From Tetrahymena elliotti 4EA (taxonomy: Eukaryota > Ciliophora > Oligohymenophorea > Hymenostomatida > Tetrahymenidae): a stretch of DNA of 64,000 nt. Location: the NCBI GenBank assembly GCA_000231825.2, contig JH720322.1, positions 62,001 to 126,000 on the forward strand. The letters run 5' to 3'. Position numbers and translations under genes: made by a program. Positions 51,301 to 64,000 of this stretch are shown in pieces (the first letter of the stretch is position 1; each line of letters starts with the position of its first letter). The notes under the pieces were generated by a model. It was not told the DNA's origin and did no database searches. It saw only the letters and a program-made list of their open reading frames with translations.

Positions 51301-54300
51301 AATGGAAACTTAAAAATTTACATTAAGAAGCTGCATCGAATTATTGTAAATCTAGAAGCAATTAGAGGTTATGAATGTCTTTATGAATGTTATATTTGAT
51401 GCCTAAGAATAGTTACATTTAATTAGAAAAATTAATTAAATTTTCTTTCATTTCATAAGGATGTACAAGCTTTCTCATTTAGGATATTTGAATAATATTG
51501 TATTAGAAATACTTGTTCCTATTAAGGAAGAGTCTAAGTTTAATTTAGTAAATATCAAAATGGTCAATGCTATATTTCTCTATTTCATCTTTAATACTAT
51601 CGTATTCAAGCTTTTATGTAATTTTTTATTATCTCTTTTTTGTAAAATTAGTATTTAGTTTAGGGAAAAATGCTAGAGTACTAAAAAAATCTCTTTTGTT
51701 TGGATCAATTTTGGAGTCTGGATTTTAATCATTTGAACTAAGTTTAAGCCACTCCTTTTCTAAGTGATGAAGTAGAGGTATGATTCTATTCAAATAAATG
51801 TGACTTATATCTGAGTTGCTAACATACTGAGCAAATATTCTTTCATAGAGTTTTTAGCTCATTAACTCACATTTAAAATATCCACAATTACTTTAAATGT
51901 AAGAGTAGTCATCTTTAATTTATTAAATAAAACCTGTTACTCCACAATCATCAAAACCAATAATGTCAGTTTTAATCGTTAACTTAATAGGTATAGCCCA
52001 TTCATTTACATCTTTTGCGAGAAGAAGTTAGCGAAGATCATACAATTGATATACATTTTAAAATTTTTCATTTTTTGAGATAATTTATCCCCCATAAATA
52101 ATCTAATTTCCTTTATCTAGATAGGGATTATTAATAAAGTCTTATAAAATATTATTGTGAAATTTTCTCATCATATTTGGAATTATTAAATTGATACTTT
52201 ATCCAATAATTTGTTTAGCGCTGTATCCAAAAATATTTTCAACCTAATGCTGGACTCTCTTAACTGTACCTGGCTCGCCAAGTAAACTTACAAAAATGAC
52301 ACAGTTTTTTCTTTCAAAAATTCCCTAATCAAGTCTGATTTTTTTTCTTTTGATCAAACTTATATTTGAAGATTAGATGTCTTTTTCTTTATTAACGACC
52401 TAAATTCCTTCTTGTTGACTTTTCTAGTAATCTTTGATTTTTCTAAATAACTATTTTTTTTTCTCTCCAAATGAAAAATAACTCATATATCCTTCTTACA
52501 TTAATTAAATTTTAGAATTCAATCTATTTATTTTACTTAGTTCTTACAACTAAATCAGAAATTAATTTCTTTTATTAATAAATTCATTTCCTTAATTTTT
52601 AAAATTAATGATATCAATTCTATCATGGCAGAGCAATTAAACAACATCTATTTTATTATTAATTAAATGATAGTATTCCTTTTCGATTTCATTTAGTCTT
52701 TCATCGAATGTAATTCCTATAAACAAATCAAACAATTCAACAGAGTTTTTTGAATTGCTTTAACTTAAATCTAAGCTTGATTTCTTTTTTTGCACAACTG
52801 AAGGACCATCGCTATTTCTACCCTCTACAATCACAATTTCATCATAGGAATTTACTGCTTGGTTTAATATTTCCTGCATAATTCCTTTGTCTCTTAGAGA
52901 TAAATCTAAAGCTCTATTTATTTTAATAATTTCTAAAAAGCAAAGTTACTTAGATAGCTTAGATTAAGAAAGAAAATATAAGTAGCTAAAACATATTTAA
53001 GTGTCCTTTTTATTATCCTTTAAAACAATCTACTAAATATGATCTTAATATGCCTTCAAAATAAAATCTAAAATAAACTATTTTCTTTATTTCCCGCCAA
53101 TAATATATTGCTTACAATTGCTTAAATCTTCTTCCTGTAATATTAAAATAGTTTCTTATTTAATTTGAATACAGTAAAAGTAAATTTGATTTTAGAAGTA
53201 TCTAGAACTAACTTATAAAAAAAAAATTGATTTACTTTAGTAAAACAAAAGCAGTAGGGATACTTTTCACATTGATTGATATGTTGAATAGATAATTCTT
53301 CAAGAATTAAAGATTAATCGCGTATTCTGTAATCTTCATATTCTATTTTTATTTATTCTAAGATAAGACGCAGAAAAGTATCTAATTTGTTTGGATACTT
53401 TTAAATATTTTCCATTTATCTAAATCTATGTAAGCTAAAATAATAACTACAAATCAACTAGCTCAGCTTAACTGCAAAAGCAAATACTATCAAAATAGAT
53501 ATGAATATGGTATATTTGTTGGAAAAAATATTAGACAAGTATAGAGTGAAGGATATTATAAAAATAAAAATGGATTATGTCATGTTGATTTTACAAACTA
53601 TAACTTTATTATAAATGTCAAAAAACACTAATCTAAAAAATCCTGTAAGCATACTGACTAAGGTTACTCCATTAATATCATCAATTTGAACATAGAATAT
53701 AACCTAAACCATCTCAAGTAAGATTAAGCATAATGATTTAATAGCTTTATTTCTTTTGCCTAAGAAGTCAGAGGAATTAATTGAAAAATCAGAGTCATGG
53801 ATAGCCACACAAAAACCTTATTTAGATTTAAAATAAAAGATTTAATATACTTTAATATACAACAAAAGTGATCATATTTTAATGTATTTAGGAAGAATTT
53901 GTAAAATTAAATTATTTTACTTATAAGTAGAGTGAAGGCTATATTAAATTTAGGAATTAAATATGAGTTCATAATATCTATTGAAAATGCCAAAGACGGT
54001 ATGAAATAGATGTAATTATATATCTAGATTATAAAACTAAGATAATAACCAAGGTATTTAACTAGAACAAAATATTTCTTTAAAGAAAGAAAGAACATAA
54101 CAAATATTATTATAAATAAGCTAGTATTTATAGAGAATAAAGCTATGTTTATATAAATCTTATCTTTATTAGGTACAAGATCGATTATAGATCTAAAACG
54201 ATTGAATGATGGGTCAAGATTTATCATTTCATTTAGTGTATCACTAGACATTATTAGTATGAGTAGGTAAGAAAAATGAATTAATAGCAAGAATAATCCT

Positions 54301-54474
54301 AAAAAACGCCCTCTCTTGCAACTCTTAAAGCATTTAAATAAATGGTTGACATAGAAATCCTGCAATTTGTTGCTAATTATATTCTTTGATACTGAAATTT
54401 TGGATGAGTTGGATCCGTTCATCATTGTTTTATCTTTCTATTTATCGTTTTTGTATGATTTCATTTCTCTTTGA
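48336..54474 (-). CDS. PAS-domain multi-span membrane receptor, tmcB-like (copy B)
   Basis: Start taken at ATG 54474 (MKSYKND; an in-frame ATG lies at 54425), stop TGA at 48336. N-terminal spans include LGLFLLLIHFSYLLILIM and IIIFVMFFLSL. The PAS domain is at about 51880-52320: CVIFVSLLGEPGTVKRVQ, IFGYSAKQIIGQSINLIIP, then VNEWAIPIKLTI and FDDCGVTGFI. A Q/S-rich linker (about 50250-51200), membrane spans around 50200 and 49570, and a second outer domain (NLYDMRAQLISN, then GNVCQALTENPEYV) follow. A final span (MILTALLIFQFCVLIL) leads to the ending IEIVLDNPYIISFLNK. Domain order is the same as in copies A and C. Exact introns were not all resolved. Confidence 0.75.
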
Positions 54475-54830
54475 TCTTATTTAATTAATTAAGTTTTCGG
54501 ATGATTTTTGTAGAATAAAAAAATTTGTGGATAATTCACATTTTGAATCAAGCTAAAAACCATAAAAAACTTTATTTTTGCTTATTTTTTTACCAAGTAT
54601 TGTAATGCATAATTAAATTATTTGTATGATACCATTCCAATAAATGTAAAATGATACATTATTTTTTTCTTAATGTTACTTTAAAAATTTCACATATATT
54701 TTGATTACTTGACAATTTTGTGGTTATAAGGAATGGATTCGTTTAAATTAAATTTAGTTTTTTGAAATTAAAAAAATACAATATATATTTATAAAGCTAA
54801 ACAGCTAAAAAATACAAATTAAGCACTCTT
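54475..54830. other. Spacer between PAS receptor copies B and C
   Basis: A 356-nt AT-rich gap, the shortest spacer in the array. Nothing coding is seen; it should hold the promoter of copy B and the 3' flank of copy C. Confidence 0.5.
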
Positions 54831-57800
54831 TCATTTATTTAAAAAAGAGATAATATAAGGATTCTCTAGCACTGTTTCTATAGAGAGCACACCGAATAGT
54901 TATTTTGTTTAAAGCATATCTCTTTAAATACTGAAGTAAAAATTCATCCAGCCAAATATAAATAAGAAAATCAAAGCAAAAATTTAAAAAATGAGCAAAA
55001 TTATTTAAATGAATTTCATGTAATCCAAGTAATCATTCATCATAGTTATCATAAAATCTTTCATAATTACAACAGATTTTGTAAGTAAACTAAAATATTA
55101 ATCAAATTCTTTGATTTTAGTTTGCTCAGTCCAGATCTAAATTTATTATTAGAATTCTTTTAGAGTTTTCAGTTAGTAAAGCACTTATAAAGATTGAAGG
55201 TGCTAATAATAGTCTTTTACAGCTAGCTCAAAACCTTTAGTAAGTAATCCATTTCTAACTTATCTGCAAAGAGTGTCATCAATTTTATTTTACTCTGTAA
55301 CAAATTATGGATACTATTTCATGGAATCACATAAATTTTAAGTTAATATTTAATATAAGAAATTATCATAGAGTTTCTGATTGTATCTAGATGATCCTTA
55401 ATCTTCCTGAATTATTTAATACATTTAGCTTATTCCATCTTAAAATTTTTAATTTATTGATGGAATTTATTATTGATAAAATAACGGGTTATATAAAAAT
55501 GTATTATCATCAGTTCTGTAAGACATATATTAATAATTAAGGGCTGATTAAGTTATTAATAGAGATCTGATTCCGTATAAACTACCTAATATTAAATAAC
55601 TCTACTTTAATTAAAATTTAAAAAATTTTTAATAATTACTTAAAAGATGAATGTTAAGGTTGACTTCTTTCTAAAATTACAAAAGCAATACATAATTTAC
55701 AATAGGTTGAATAATTAGAATAAGAAACCCTGTTATACCACAAATAAGTAAGGCATACTTAAATTTAGGTAAGAGACTAGTAGAGGATATATTTTTACGT
55801 TTTTTGTATTTATTCTAAAAATTTGTATTAAAATTAACAGTTGTATATTTAATGCTTTTACTCATAGATAAAGTAAATTAAATAGGCTTAAGCATTCCAA
55901 TTAATTACTCTTAAGATATAGTTGCAAAAAGCTTTAAGCATTGCTAGTTGTTGGTTTGTACATAATAGTAAAGAGGAAATATAGCTGTGATCAATATAAA
56001 TGACACAATTATAACTAATACAAGTAAAACTAAAGTTTACTAAACGGCATCGTCATTACTACTTTTTGCACAGCCCATAGCTACTTCTGAAACTAGTACA
56101 GCCTAATCTTCTAAAGTCCTATAGTTATCTATTTAAATTTTCTCATAGTAATTTAAGTTTCCATCATTTATGATTACTTTGTATTGGTATGCTGAAAGTG
56201 TTAAAATGAAATAATCTAAATTGACTTAAGAGATTATTTTATCTTACTCAAAATAAGAATTTTGCCTTTCTTATGGAATCACAAGATCATCAAGACCTCT
56301 AATTAAAATCAGGGGATTTTTATTGATATATTAGAAGTATTCTCTATCATTAATATCAGCAGTCTAGTAATAATAAAAGATTGAAAACAGATGCTTTTAA
56401 GAAATTAACATACTCTCCTGAATTGTTATTTGGAGATTTGGATCTGATAAGCTGTTAAATTAGCCAGTTTTAATCAATTTCTGAATTCCCTAGTAAAGAA
56501 GAGGAATTGTATAATCACTCCTCAAATCGATTGGCCAGGGAATGAAATAGAAATCTTTGTTAACAACTTCAAAGGATTGATTAATTTTAAAATATTAAAA
56601 CATTGTTAATGTTAAAATTGATGCTAGTGCCATAAATCCAAAAATGGTTAATAAAATCATCAATAAATTCTTTTTTTAAGAGTTCAGTGATTTTTTTAAA
56701 TTTCTTTTCATGTCTGTGTTGTTACTCTAGCTACTTTAACGAGAACTTACTGCAACCATTCTTGAACGCTCTTAGAGCTCCCTTTTTATTCTTTCTTCTC
56801 TATCAATCGTATCTGTGCAATCAGCAGATGAGTCTAATTCTGCTTTCACGATATAACTAGTTTCTAATTTGCTTTTTTTATCCATACCAAAATCTGCCTA
56901 AGATTTTTATTAAAACGTTATATCTTTTTTCATGGAAGATAATTTCCAAAGCTCTAAATCATCTAAATTATGGTTCTTTAACGATGTTCTAAGAGTTTCC
57001 ATTTTAATTAACTTCCCTCTATCAGTTTCCTTCAATATTTCTTAATTAAGTCTTTGTAAAATTATGTTGCTTATTTGAGGTTTACTCGTAAGCATATTTC
57101 TGGATGTTGTTGTGTTCAAAGAGAGCTTACTAAAGATTTAATTTGGAGACTGTATCGAAAGTGAAGCATATTTATCTTAAACAGGAAAAAGCCCAGTTCG
57201 ATCTAAATCATCATAATTATCCTTGAAAAATGGTTTGTGATATGCTTAATACTAATTTTTATTTGATAATTATGATATAATTTCATCATTTTCTCTTAAA
57301 TTTGAATCAGCTTAAACAATTTAATTGCTTTTGTGATATTTTTAATTTTATTTTGTTACAACTTCGTCATTGTTATACCTAGTATAAGTGATACTAAAAT
57401 TATTTTGATTTTAAATTAATTCATCCACCTCAACTCTATCAGTTATTGAATTTTATAATTAATTATTAATTAAAATTCTAGAATGATCTTGTCCATTCGA
57501 CATCATAGATTAATCATTAGGAGATAAGATATTGTAAGATAGTTCTAAAGATTTTAAATCTTTTTATTAATTGTAATCTCCATTTGTTTAATTTTATTCT
57601 TGATGCAATTTTTATAATTTCTACTACTTATTTGAGGTAAAATATTTACTTGGTGGGTTTAGTAATTATTAATTTGGTTATTTAAGTTGCACTTACTGAT
57701 TTTATTTACTACCTTTATTTACATTGTCAAAATCTATATTCAAAATAGTTGACTCTTGCTTAAATAGATCATTTGACTCTAATTAACTGGCTATTTATTT

Positions 57801-60800
57801 ATTTTCTAAATTTTCATTCTCATTTTGATGTGAAATCATATTAGTTTTAGGGTCTAAGTGAATTAAATGGGATCTCTAATCATTTGAATATAAATTTCTA
57901 TCTGTTTCATCAATGTTTTCTTCTTTCCTCTCAGAGGATATTTGTAAAATTCCTGATTAAAGGAAGTTTTCATCACTTTTTTATTTAATTTATTCATCAA
58001 TAATATCTAAAAAGCTATTTATATCTTTTTTTATAAAATATTATTATTTAAATAACAGTTATATTTTTTAAAAGATTTACTTGCTTGAGAAATAAGCTAA
58101 ATATTCTCCATCTGGTCTATGTATTTTAAATTATCAGATATATCATAATTAATTTAGTAAACATCATTAAATTTCTTCTAGAGTTTAATCATAGTTTCTC
58201 TTTACTCTTTGAAATCTGTAACCTTTCTAAAGCTATGAAATTCTAAAATCAAATATGAAAAGAATGCATTTTCTTTATGATACATTTTAAATTTAGTCAC
58301 ATAAACATCATAAAGCTCAAGCGAAAAATTTTCAATTTGAGTTTTTAGTTGCTGATCATTAACTATTGGCTTATCATGAAAATAAATTGATCCTTTTTCA
58401 GCTACATTCTCCTTAGGAATAAAAATATATGTTTTTTAAACATCAGTATTTTCAATATTATTTGCGTTCAAACTGATTTTATGATCTGAAGTTACAATAT
58501 TACTAGTTGTCTGCTTAAAAATGTCTGTTAAAATAATAGGTTTTTACTATTTTTTCTTAGATATCTGGACATGGTGCTTTAAAAATGGTGCAAATCTATT
58601 AAAATGCATTCTTTTAATATCATTTTATATAAAAATCTCTGCAAAAATCTTCTAATACAATTATTCAGAAATAGTTTGTATTTAGAAATTATCAGAATCA
58701 ATCTGCAAATAGTAATAGTCTGAGTGAAGTTTTTAGATTAATCCAATTCCTCCACAATCATCTTAATTAATACAATCAAATTTTACAGTAAGTGAAACAG
58801 GAATAGCCCAACCTTTTGCATTTAATGCCAAAAGCATAGGGAAAAAGCGACTTGAAGCTTCTCTGTTTTAAATTATCTCTTTAATTGCCTAAGAGTTTAA
58901 ACTTCCTCCCTTATTTTAATACTCAACTAACTGCAGTGCTAAATCCTCTTCAAGTTAATCGGAGGATTCCTATTCCTTGTTTGTCTCATTAATCCCTTCT
59001 ATGTATTTCTTAAGAAGATTATCATGAAACTTAGAGGTTGGAGGAGGGATTAATAAAGAAACATTTTTATCTTCAATATCCTTTGGTGAATAGCCAAAAA
59101 TTTGGGTTACTTTACTCTAAAATTTTTTGATAGTTCCTATTCTATTAACTAATGTAATAAAAAGTATGCAACAGTCTTTATCAAATAGATTCTAATCTAT
59201 ATTTAATTACTTTTTATTCTTTTAAGCAAATATATTTTGATTCTTTTTCTTGAACAAAAGTTTTTTAGTTTACCCAAAACCAAGCAAACTGATGTAATTA
59301 TCCAAAAGATATTGTAAAGATTAATTAGAGTAGTGGATTTTACTTAATTCCACTAATTGTTTTTATAATAAATCTCTAGATTATTTCAGTAAAAGAGCAT
59401 CTTTTCTAAGTTCTTTCAAATCAATAAAATCACTAAACAGCAAAATTAAAAATTTTTCCTTCATCTTAATAGTTTCTTAAAATTATTTCTCTGCTTGCTC
59501 AATAAGTTCATCATATCTAATAGCACCCATAAAGCTTTTATCATCTTTATAAATTAATGTTTGATTACAAAATTTCCAAATTTCTATAAAATTTTCAAAA
59601 TTCAAATTAAATCGTGAAGTAATTTGAATTTTGTTTTTCTTACAAATATTTAAAAATATTTACTTTCTTTGGTTAACATTTTTTTGTTAGCAGCTTTGAA
59701 TAATTCACTCATAAGTGACTATTCTCTTAATGAGAGTTCTGGGTGATTCCTATATCTAATTAGCTCAGTGAAAGCAAGAACTTTAGATCTTTGAGAATAA
59801 AGTAAGTAGTTTAAATAACTTAAGCATAAACATGTATCTAGCTCCTATTTTTTGAGATCTATTTACTTTAAATAATCCTAATAGCAATTAATAATAAAAT
59901 CTCCTAAAAAAAAATTTCTTTGCTGTCCGCTGATTACAGTAATCTAATAATCTTTTTTCGATTAATCCTATTTTTAGGTTAAAAATAATTAAATAATAAA
60001 AATTAGAAAATGTGTTTATTACAGTCTATTAACAGAAACATTCTTTTTTAGAGCATTTTAATTTATGCTTTATCGAAAGCTAATCTAAGAAGAGCGAAAA
60101 GCTATTTAATCTATAATCTTCATACTCTAACTTTGTATTATGAATTAAAGCTCTTAATTCAAAATCATAATTTTTAACATTTTTTTCTGAGATGAACTCA
60201 AATATTTTATTGAAAGATGTTTGATACTGGTCTAGATAATTAGATAACTTATATGATAAAGGTAAAATGAGAAGTGCTACTAGAGAAAAACCAAAATTTT
60301 TATTTTTAATTAGTGTAATCATAAGTATTATCGTAAATAACGAAAAATAACAAGAGTAAAAATATATTGTTTTTCTTATCAATCTATGTTAAAATGGTTT
60401 TGATCTTACTATTATCAAAAGAGAAAGTAAACTTAATATAACAGTAATTATTGATTATCCAACTGCATTTGTAAAAAAGCCTAGGTATAGACATGCTATA
60501 ATCTCGAAAAAACAGTTTAAAAATCCCTATTAAAAATGAGATCTCCATCCTAATAAATCATTCATACTGAATTCGTATCTTTAATCATGAATTATACTGG
60601 TTACACCTATATTTTATATTTTCTTTATTAAAAATATAAAAAAAGATAGAAAAATAAATAGATTCATAAATCGATGATTTAGCCTATTTAAAAATTCAAA
60701 TAAATATATTTTCTTTACTTATAATGATGCTCATAAAGAGTGGTATTATGTAGGGTATTATTTCTTTTATTTAGCTTGTATATAAGTAAATACTAGGTAT

Positions 60801-61199
60801 CAAAAATAAATAATTGTAGCTCTGAATAAAAAAACTTAATACTATCTAGTTAATGTGATTATAAGCCCTTAATTTTACTTTTTGTGTTTTGTAAAAAATC
60901 ATATCTAAAATAAATGAGATAAAAATTAAGCAGTCAACACCTATGAGTAAGTAGATGCATATGCTATCACTCTATTAGTTCATGTACTTTAGCCCATCTA
61001 TATAATTTATCTAGGTAAAATTCTAATCTATATTTATTAACTTTTCAGCTACTTTGTTGGTATATGAAAGTTGCATTAACCAAGCAAATCTTGCAAACAA
61101 TAAAAATAAACTGTAAAAAAGTTTTCTATTAAACTTGTGAAACGAAATGCATATCTGCTACTAATAATACTAAAATATGTAAGCTTTAAATTTATTCAT
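54831..61199 (-). CDS. PAS-domain multi-span membrane receptor, tmcB-like (copy C)
   Basis: ATG 61199 (MNKFKAYIFQ) to TGA at 54831. The membrane-rich N-terminus includes ICIYLLIGVDCLIFISFIL, SIITVILSLLSLLIIV and FTIILMITLI. After these come the juxtamembrane KLKCSKKECFC motif (near 60025-60060) and a charged helical stretch. The PAS domain (about 58720-59190) reads CCILFITLVNRIGTIKKF, IFGYSPKDIEDKNVSLLIPP, then NAKGWAIPVSLTV and DDCGGIGLI. Its internal loop is the longest of the three complete copies (about 55 residues). The Q/S-rich linker (about 56750-57950), outer domains and spans follow the same plan as the other copies, ending IETVLENPYIISFLNK. Several introns are evident from frame changes, for example near 60650-60720, but were not all placed. 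Function as a membrane sensor is inferred from the family. Confidence 0.75.
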
Positions 61200-62618
61200 T
61201 TTTAAGACCTTTAAGATATCTCCTTTTTTTTCCTAATTTTTTTAACACTACAAAGAAAGAAAAATAATTAAATAATTAATTTCAATTAAAGTCTAGTCAT
61301 TATTATTAATATTATTTTTACCATAAGCAGCTAGATTTACAATAGAACTTAAAGTAAAATTAATTAGATTTTATAATTCCAATTTTATATTAATTAATCA
61401 TAATTATTTAATCAGTAGTTATAAAACTCTTACGTTCATAATATTACTTTGAACTGTAACACTAGCAAATTAATCAAATAAATTAGGGGTTTTACAAATT
61501 GAAATTTTAATTTTTAGTGGTATTTATCTTAATTAATAAATCTTTGGTAATAAATACTTTAATTATTACAAATTATTTTGTATTTTTTATTATGATTGGA
61601 CAAATAAGCTTTTAATTTTTTAGGAACCAAGTTCTTTTTAATATACCTTCTGTATTCATAAAAAATTCTGATTTCATTTAAAAAAAATTTGGTTAAAATA
61701 AAGCATTTAATAAATTATATATGATTATAAAAGAAATTAAAAGTTAAGAGAACTCTAAATTATATTTGATAATGTAGTAGTTTTTCTTGTTTAGAATATT
61801 AATCATATAATTTATTGAATATCAAGTAATTAATATTTAAATCAATTAAAAATTAAATTTTTTGATATTAAAAATATGAAATTTGTCTAAAAGATAATAA
61901 ATTTTCTATTCTTCTTTTCTTTTATCAATATTTCATTTTAGGTTTCGAATAACCTAAACAATTAAACTTCTTTATAAATTTTAGCTTTATTCAATTTATA
62001 ATTTCACATTAATTTATTGAATTTACAATAAATTTTAGAATTTTAAATCATAAACAATATTTAACTATTAAATAAACAACAGACAAAGAAAAATAAATTA
62101 ATCATTTTTTAATATTTTAAAACGTTATTTAATTAATTCTACAAAAAATGAGTTTTTATTATTACATTAACTCCAAAAAAAATTTTAATCCTCATTAAAT
62201 ATCTTGTTTGCAGCTAACAGAGCAATTAAAGATTTTTTTATGTAGAAGATTGAAGGAATAGCCTAAGATTGCTAAGTTTGTAAGATTTTCCTTTAATTAA
62301 TAGTGTTAAAAAGGATATTCAGACAGGTTTAGTTATTTAAATAAATTCTTTTAAACCAAGAAGTAGATTAAATTTCTCTAAAAAAATTCCTTGGACTATA
62401 CTCAACTTCTGCAGTAATTACTAATGAGTGTAAAGAAAATAATTAGTCAGAATATCTTACATCAATAAAGTTAATTTTATTATTAAGTTTTTTATTGTTT
62501 ATAATATAAATATATAACTTAATTCTCAAAATAAAGAAAAATAAAAATATATTTATTTTACAACAATAAATACAACATACAGATTTAGTATTTTAATTAT
62601 TATAAAAATAAGCTTCTT
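61200..62618. other. Spacer between PAS receptor copies C and D
   Basis: The longest array spacer (1.4 kb). It is A/T homopolymer-rich. Minus-strand frames stay open in places because only TGA stops, but none shows coding texture or resembles the receptor family. Confidence 0.45.
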
Positions 62619-64000
62619 TCATTGATTTAAATAAGACATAATATATGGGTTTTCCAAAACGACTTCTATTGATATTATACTAATCAAATTTTTAACTAAG
62701 TACATTTCTTCATTGACATAATTATAAAATTTGACCCAACCTACCAGGAATACAAAAGAGAGGGCGAATAGCTAGAATAAGAGTAAAATGGTTTGGATCT
62801 AAACCATCATATCCAATTAATCTTTCATCATTTAGAGCATGAAATCTCTCATAATATTAATAGTGCTGTAAAGTATGTTAAAAAATTTATTAAAATCTTA
62901 GATTTTATTTTCTTTCTCCCATTGTATGATATTTTTTTAAAAGTCTGCCTTATTATCTATTATTTGATGTAAATTTTCAAAAGTTTATAAAAACAACTTC
63001 ACACTAAACTCAAATCCCTTTTAGAGAGATCCATTATAAATTGTTTTGCAAACATTTTGATCAATTTGGTCTTCCTATGATATAAATTAAGGATAAGCTT
63101 AGAAAGCGCTACACATATCATCCTATATAATTTTGTATAAGAAATCATCATAGTAATATTATTAGTAGCGCGTTTATGCATAGCTGTTGTTAATTGTTGA
63201 GTACATTTAATTTAATTTTTACTAGTTAGTATTTATTAGCTGAGTCATTCTTGTTTGATAGTAATTTTCGTTGTATAATTTAATACCTATATTCATTTCT
63301 TGGCCAATTACAGAAAAGAATATTGCAACACTACTTATAAAATTAGCTTTAAGGTCATAGAGATTTACTATATTAAATTAATTAAATTATTAAAAATACA
63401 TGAAATAAATGAAAATTACATAAAAGATCTATGTTGAGGAATGTCGCTTGCTAAAATTATTTGCTTAAAGCATAATTAGTTACAGGCTAGATAATTAAAA
63501 TACCAAAAGATATCAAACAGTAAATAATGAAAACAGGTTTAAATTTAGGAAGTACGCTTGTGCTTGAAATTGTTTTCTTCTTTTTAAAGTTATCTGGTAA
63601 TAACTTGAATTTACTTGACTTTTCTTCAGTCTATGCAAGCTAAATCGGAATCATCATTGCTTTGAGATGATCTGGTTAAATAGTTGCAAAAAGTTTTAAT
63701 ACTAATTCATTTTAAATTTAAACAAAATAATATATAGGGAAAATGGCTCCAATAAGTAAGACAGCAAGGACTATTACTAGTATCAATAAAATAAGCACTT
63801 GCTCTTGTATTGAATTTATTATATCAGAAGCATCATTTTCAATATTAGTCTACAATTCAACCAGATGGGTATTGAATTCTAAGAAGTTATCTGTTTGGAT
63901 CTTCTAGAAATAGAGGAAAATAGATAAATCACTAATAATTTAATTAAAATATCCACTAGTAGCTTATATATAGTAACCCACAGTCACAGTTCGTGAATCC
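62619..64000 (-). CDS. PAS receptor paralogue, C-terminal part only (copy D, cut by window edge)
   Basis: The window contains only the C-terminal third. Reading leftward from 64000: a membrane span (LILLILVIVLAVLLIGAIFP), the cytoplasmic stretch ELVLKLFATIQPDHLKAMM, and a Ser/Lys-rich linker. Next come a span (FIIYCLISFGILII), the outer domain starting NLYDLKANFISSVAIFF, and a last span (LLLFQLFALSFVFLVGW). The ending is IEVVLENPYIMSYLNQ and TGA at 62619. Two or more introns interrupt it. The PAS domain and N-terminal spans would lie beyond the right edge. Order and motifs match copies A-C, which is why I assign it to the family. Confidence 0.7.

Larger units (their letters stand above)
41480..64000 (-). 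repeat. Tandem array of four PAS receptor paralogues
   Basis: Four head-to-tail minus-strand copies with the same domain order: 41480-47588, 48336-54474, 54831-61199 and 62619-beyond the window. All end in a variant of IE-x-x-L-(D/E)-NPYI-x-S-(F/Y)-(I/L)-N-(K/Q) directly before TGA, and share a NLYD(L/M)(R/K)A-type segment after the third membrane region. Spacers are 356-1419 nt. Confidence 0.8.

Noticed and set aside
51461..51658. Plus-strand 65-codon frame inside PAS receptor copy B
   Set aside because: Lies opposite the coding part just after the PAS domain of copy B; no independent support.
1..64000. tRNA, rRNA, CRISPR, insertion sequences
   Set aside because: No cloverleaf with a recognisable T-loop, no rRNA-like GC-richer block, no spaced direct repeats and no transposase-like reading frame were seen.

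Overview
This window looks like ciliate nuclear DNA, most likely a macronuclear scaffold from Tetrahymena or a close hymenostome relative. Base composition is strongly A+T-rich. In every long gene TAA and TAG sit inside otherwise conserved coding sequence, where glutamine makes sense, and only TGA ends reading frames. Coding regions are interrupted by short GT...AG introns, mostly about 50-70 nt (occasionally over 100), longer than the 20-34 nt introns of Paramecium. I see no rRNA, tRNA, CRISPR or transposon. All gene models were read by eye under the TAA/TAG = Gln code, so exon borders are approximate unless exact positions are given.

Layout. 415-11931 (-) is one giant surface-protein gene: signal peptide, Cys-rich segment, propeller-like region, parallel beta-helix-like region, second Cys-rich segment, several membrane spans and a Gln/Asn-rich cytoplasmic tail. 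13495-15292 (-) is an unrecognised Gln/Asn/Ser-rich protein. 15764-17620 and 18097-22279 (-) are two neighbouring coiled-coil proteins that share a PH-like, myosin-I-tail (TH1)-like lipid-binding domain; the larger one adds a C-terminal PH-like domain. 22703-23260 (+) is a small CX5R dual-specificity phosphatase resembling CDKN3/KAP, followed by a tiny membrane protein at 23741-23968 (+). 24292-25531 (-) is an EF-hand protein lying immediately downstream of, and possibly overlapping, 25518-28446 (-), a C2CD3-like centriole/basal-body protein. 29781-31184 (+) and 32240-34417 (+) are unrecognised proteins, the second with a cysteine cluster.

The most striking gene is 34997-40770 (+). It encodes about 1824 residues with a VHS-like N-terminus, a Gln/Glu-rich coiled-coil hinge that carries clathrin-box-like and NPF motifs, and a C-terminus that reads like the alpha-adaptin appendage (ear) of AP-2. 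This is a GGA-like plan (VHS, hinge, ear), but with a different ear type and a very long coiled coil.

From 41480 to the right edge lies a head-to-tail tandem array, all on the minus strand, of four paralogous multi-span PAS receptors (three complete, one cut by the window end). They resemble the ciliate/Dictyostelium tiny macrocysts (tmcB) family and all end in a conserved short C-terminal motif. Several genes therefore point to the cell cortex: membrane receptors, lipid-binding coiled-coil proteins, a basal-body protein and a clathrin-adaptor-like protein. Whether they act together is not shown by the sequence.
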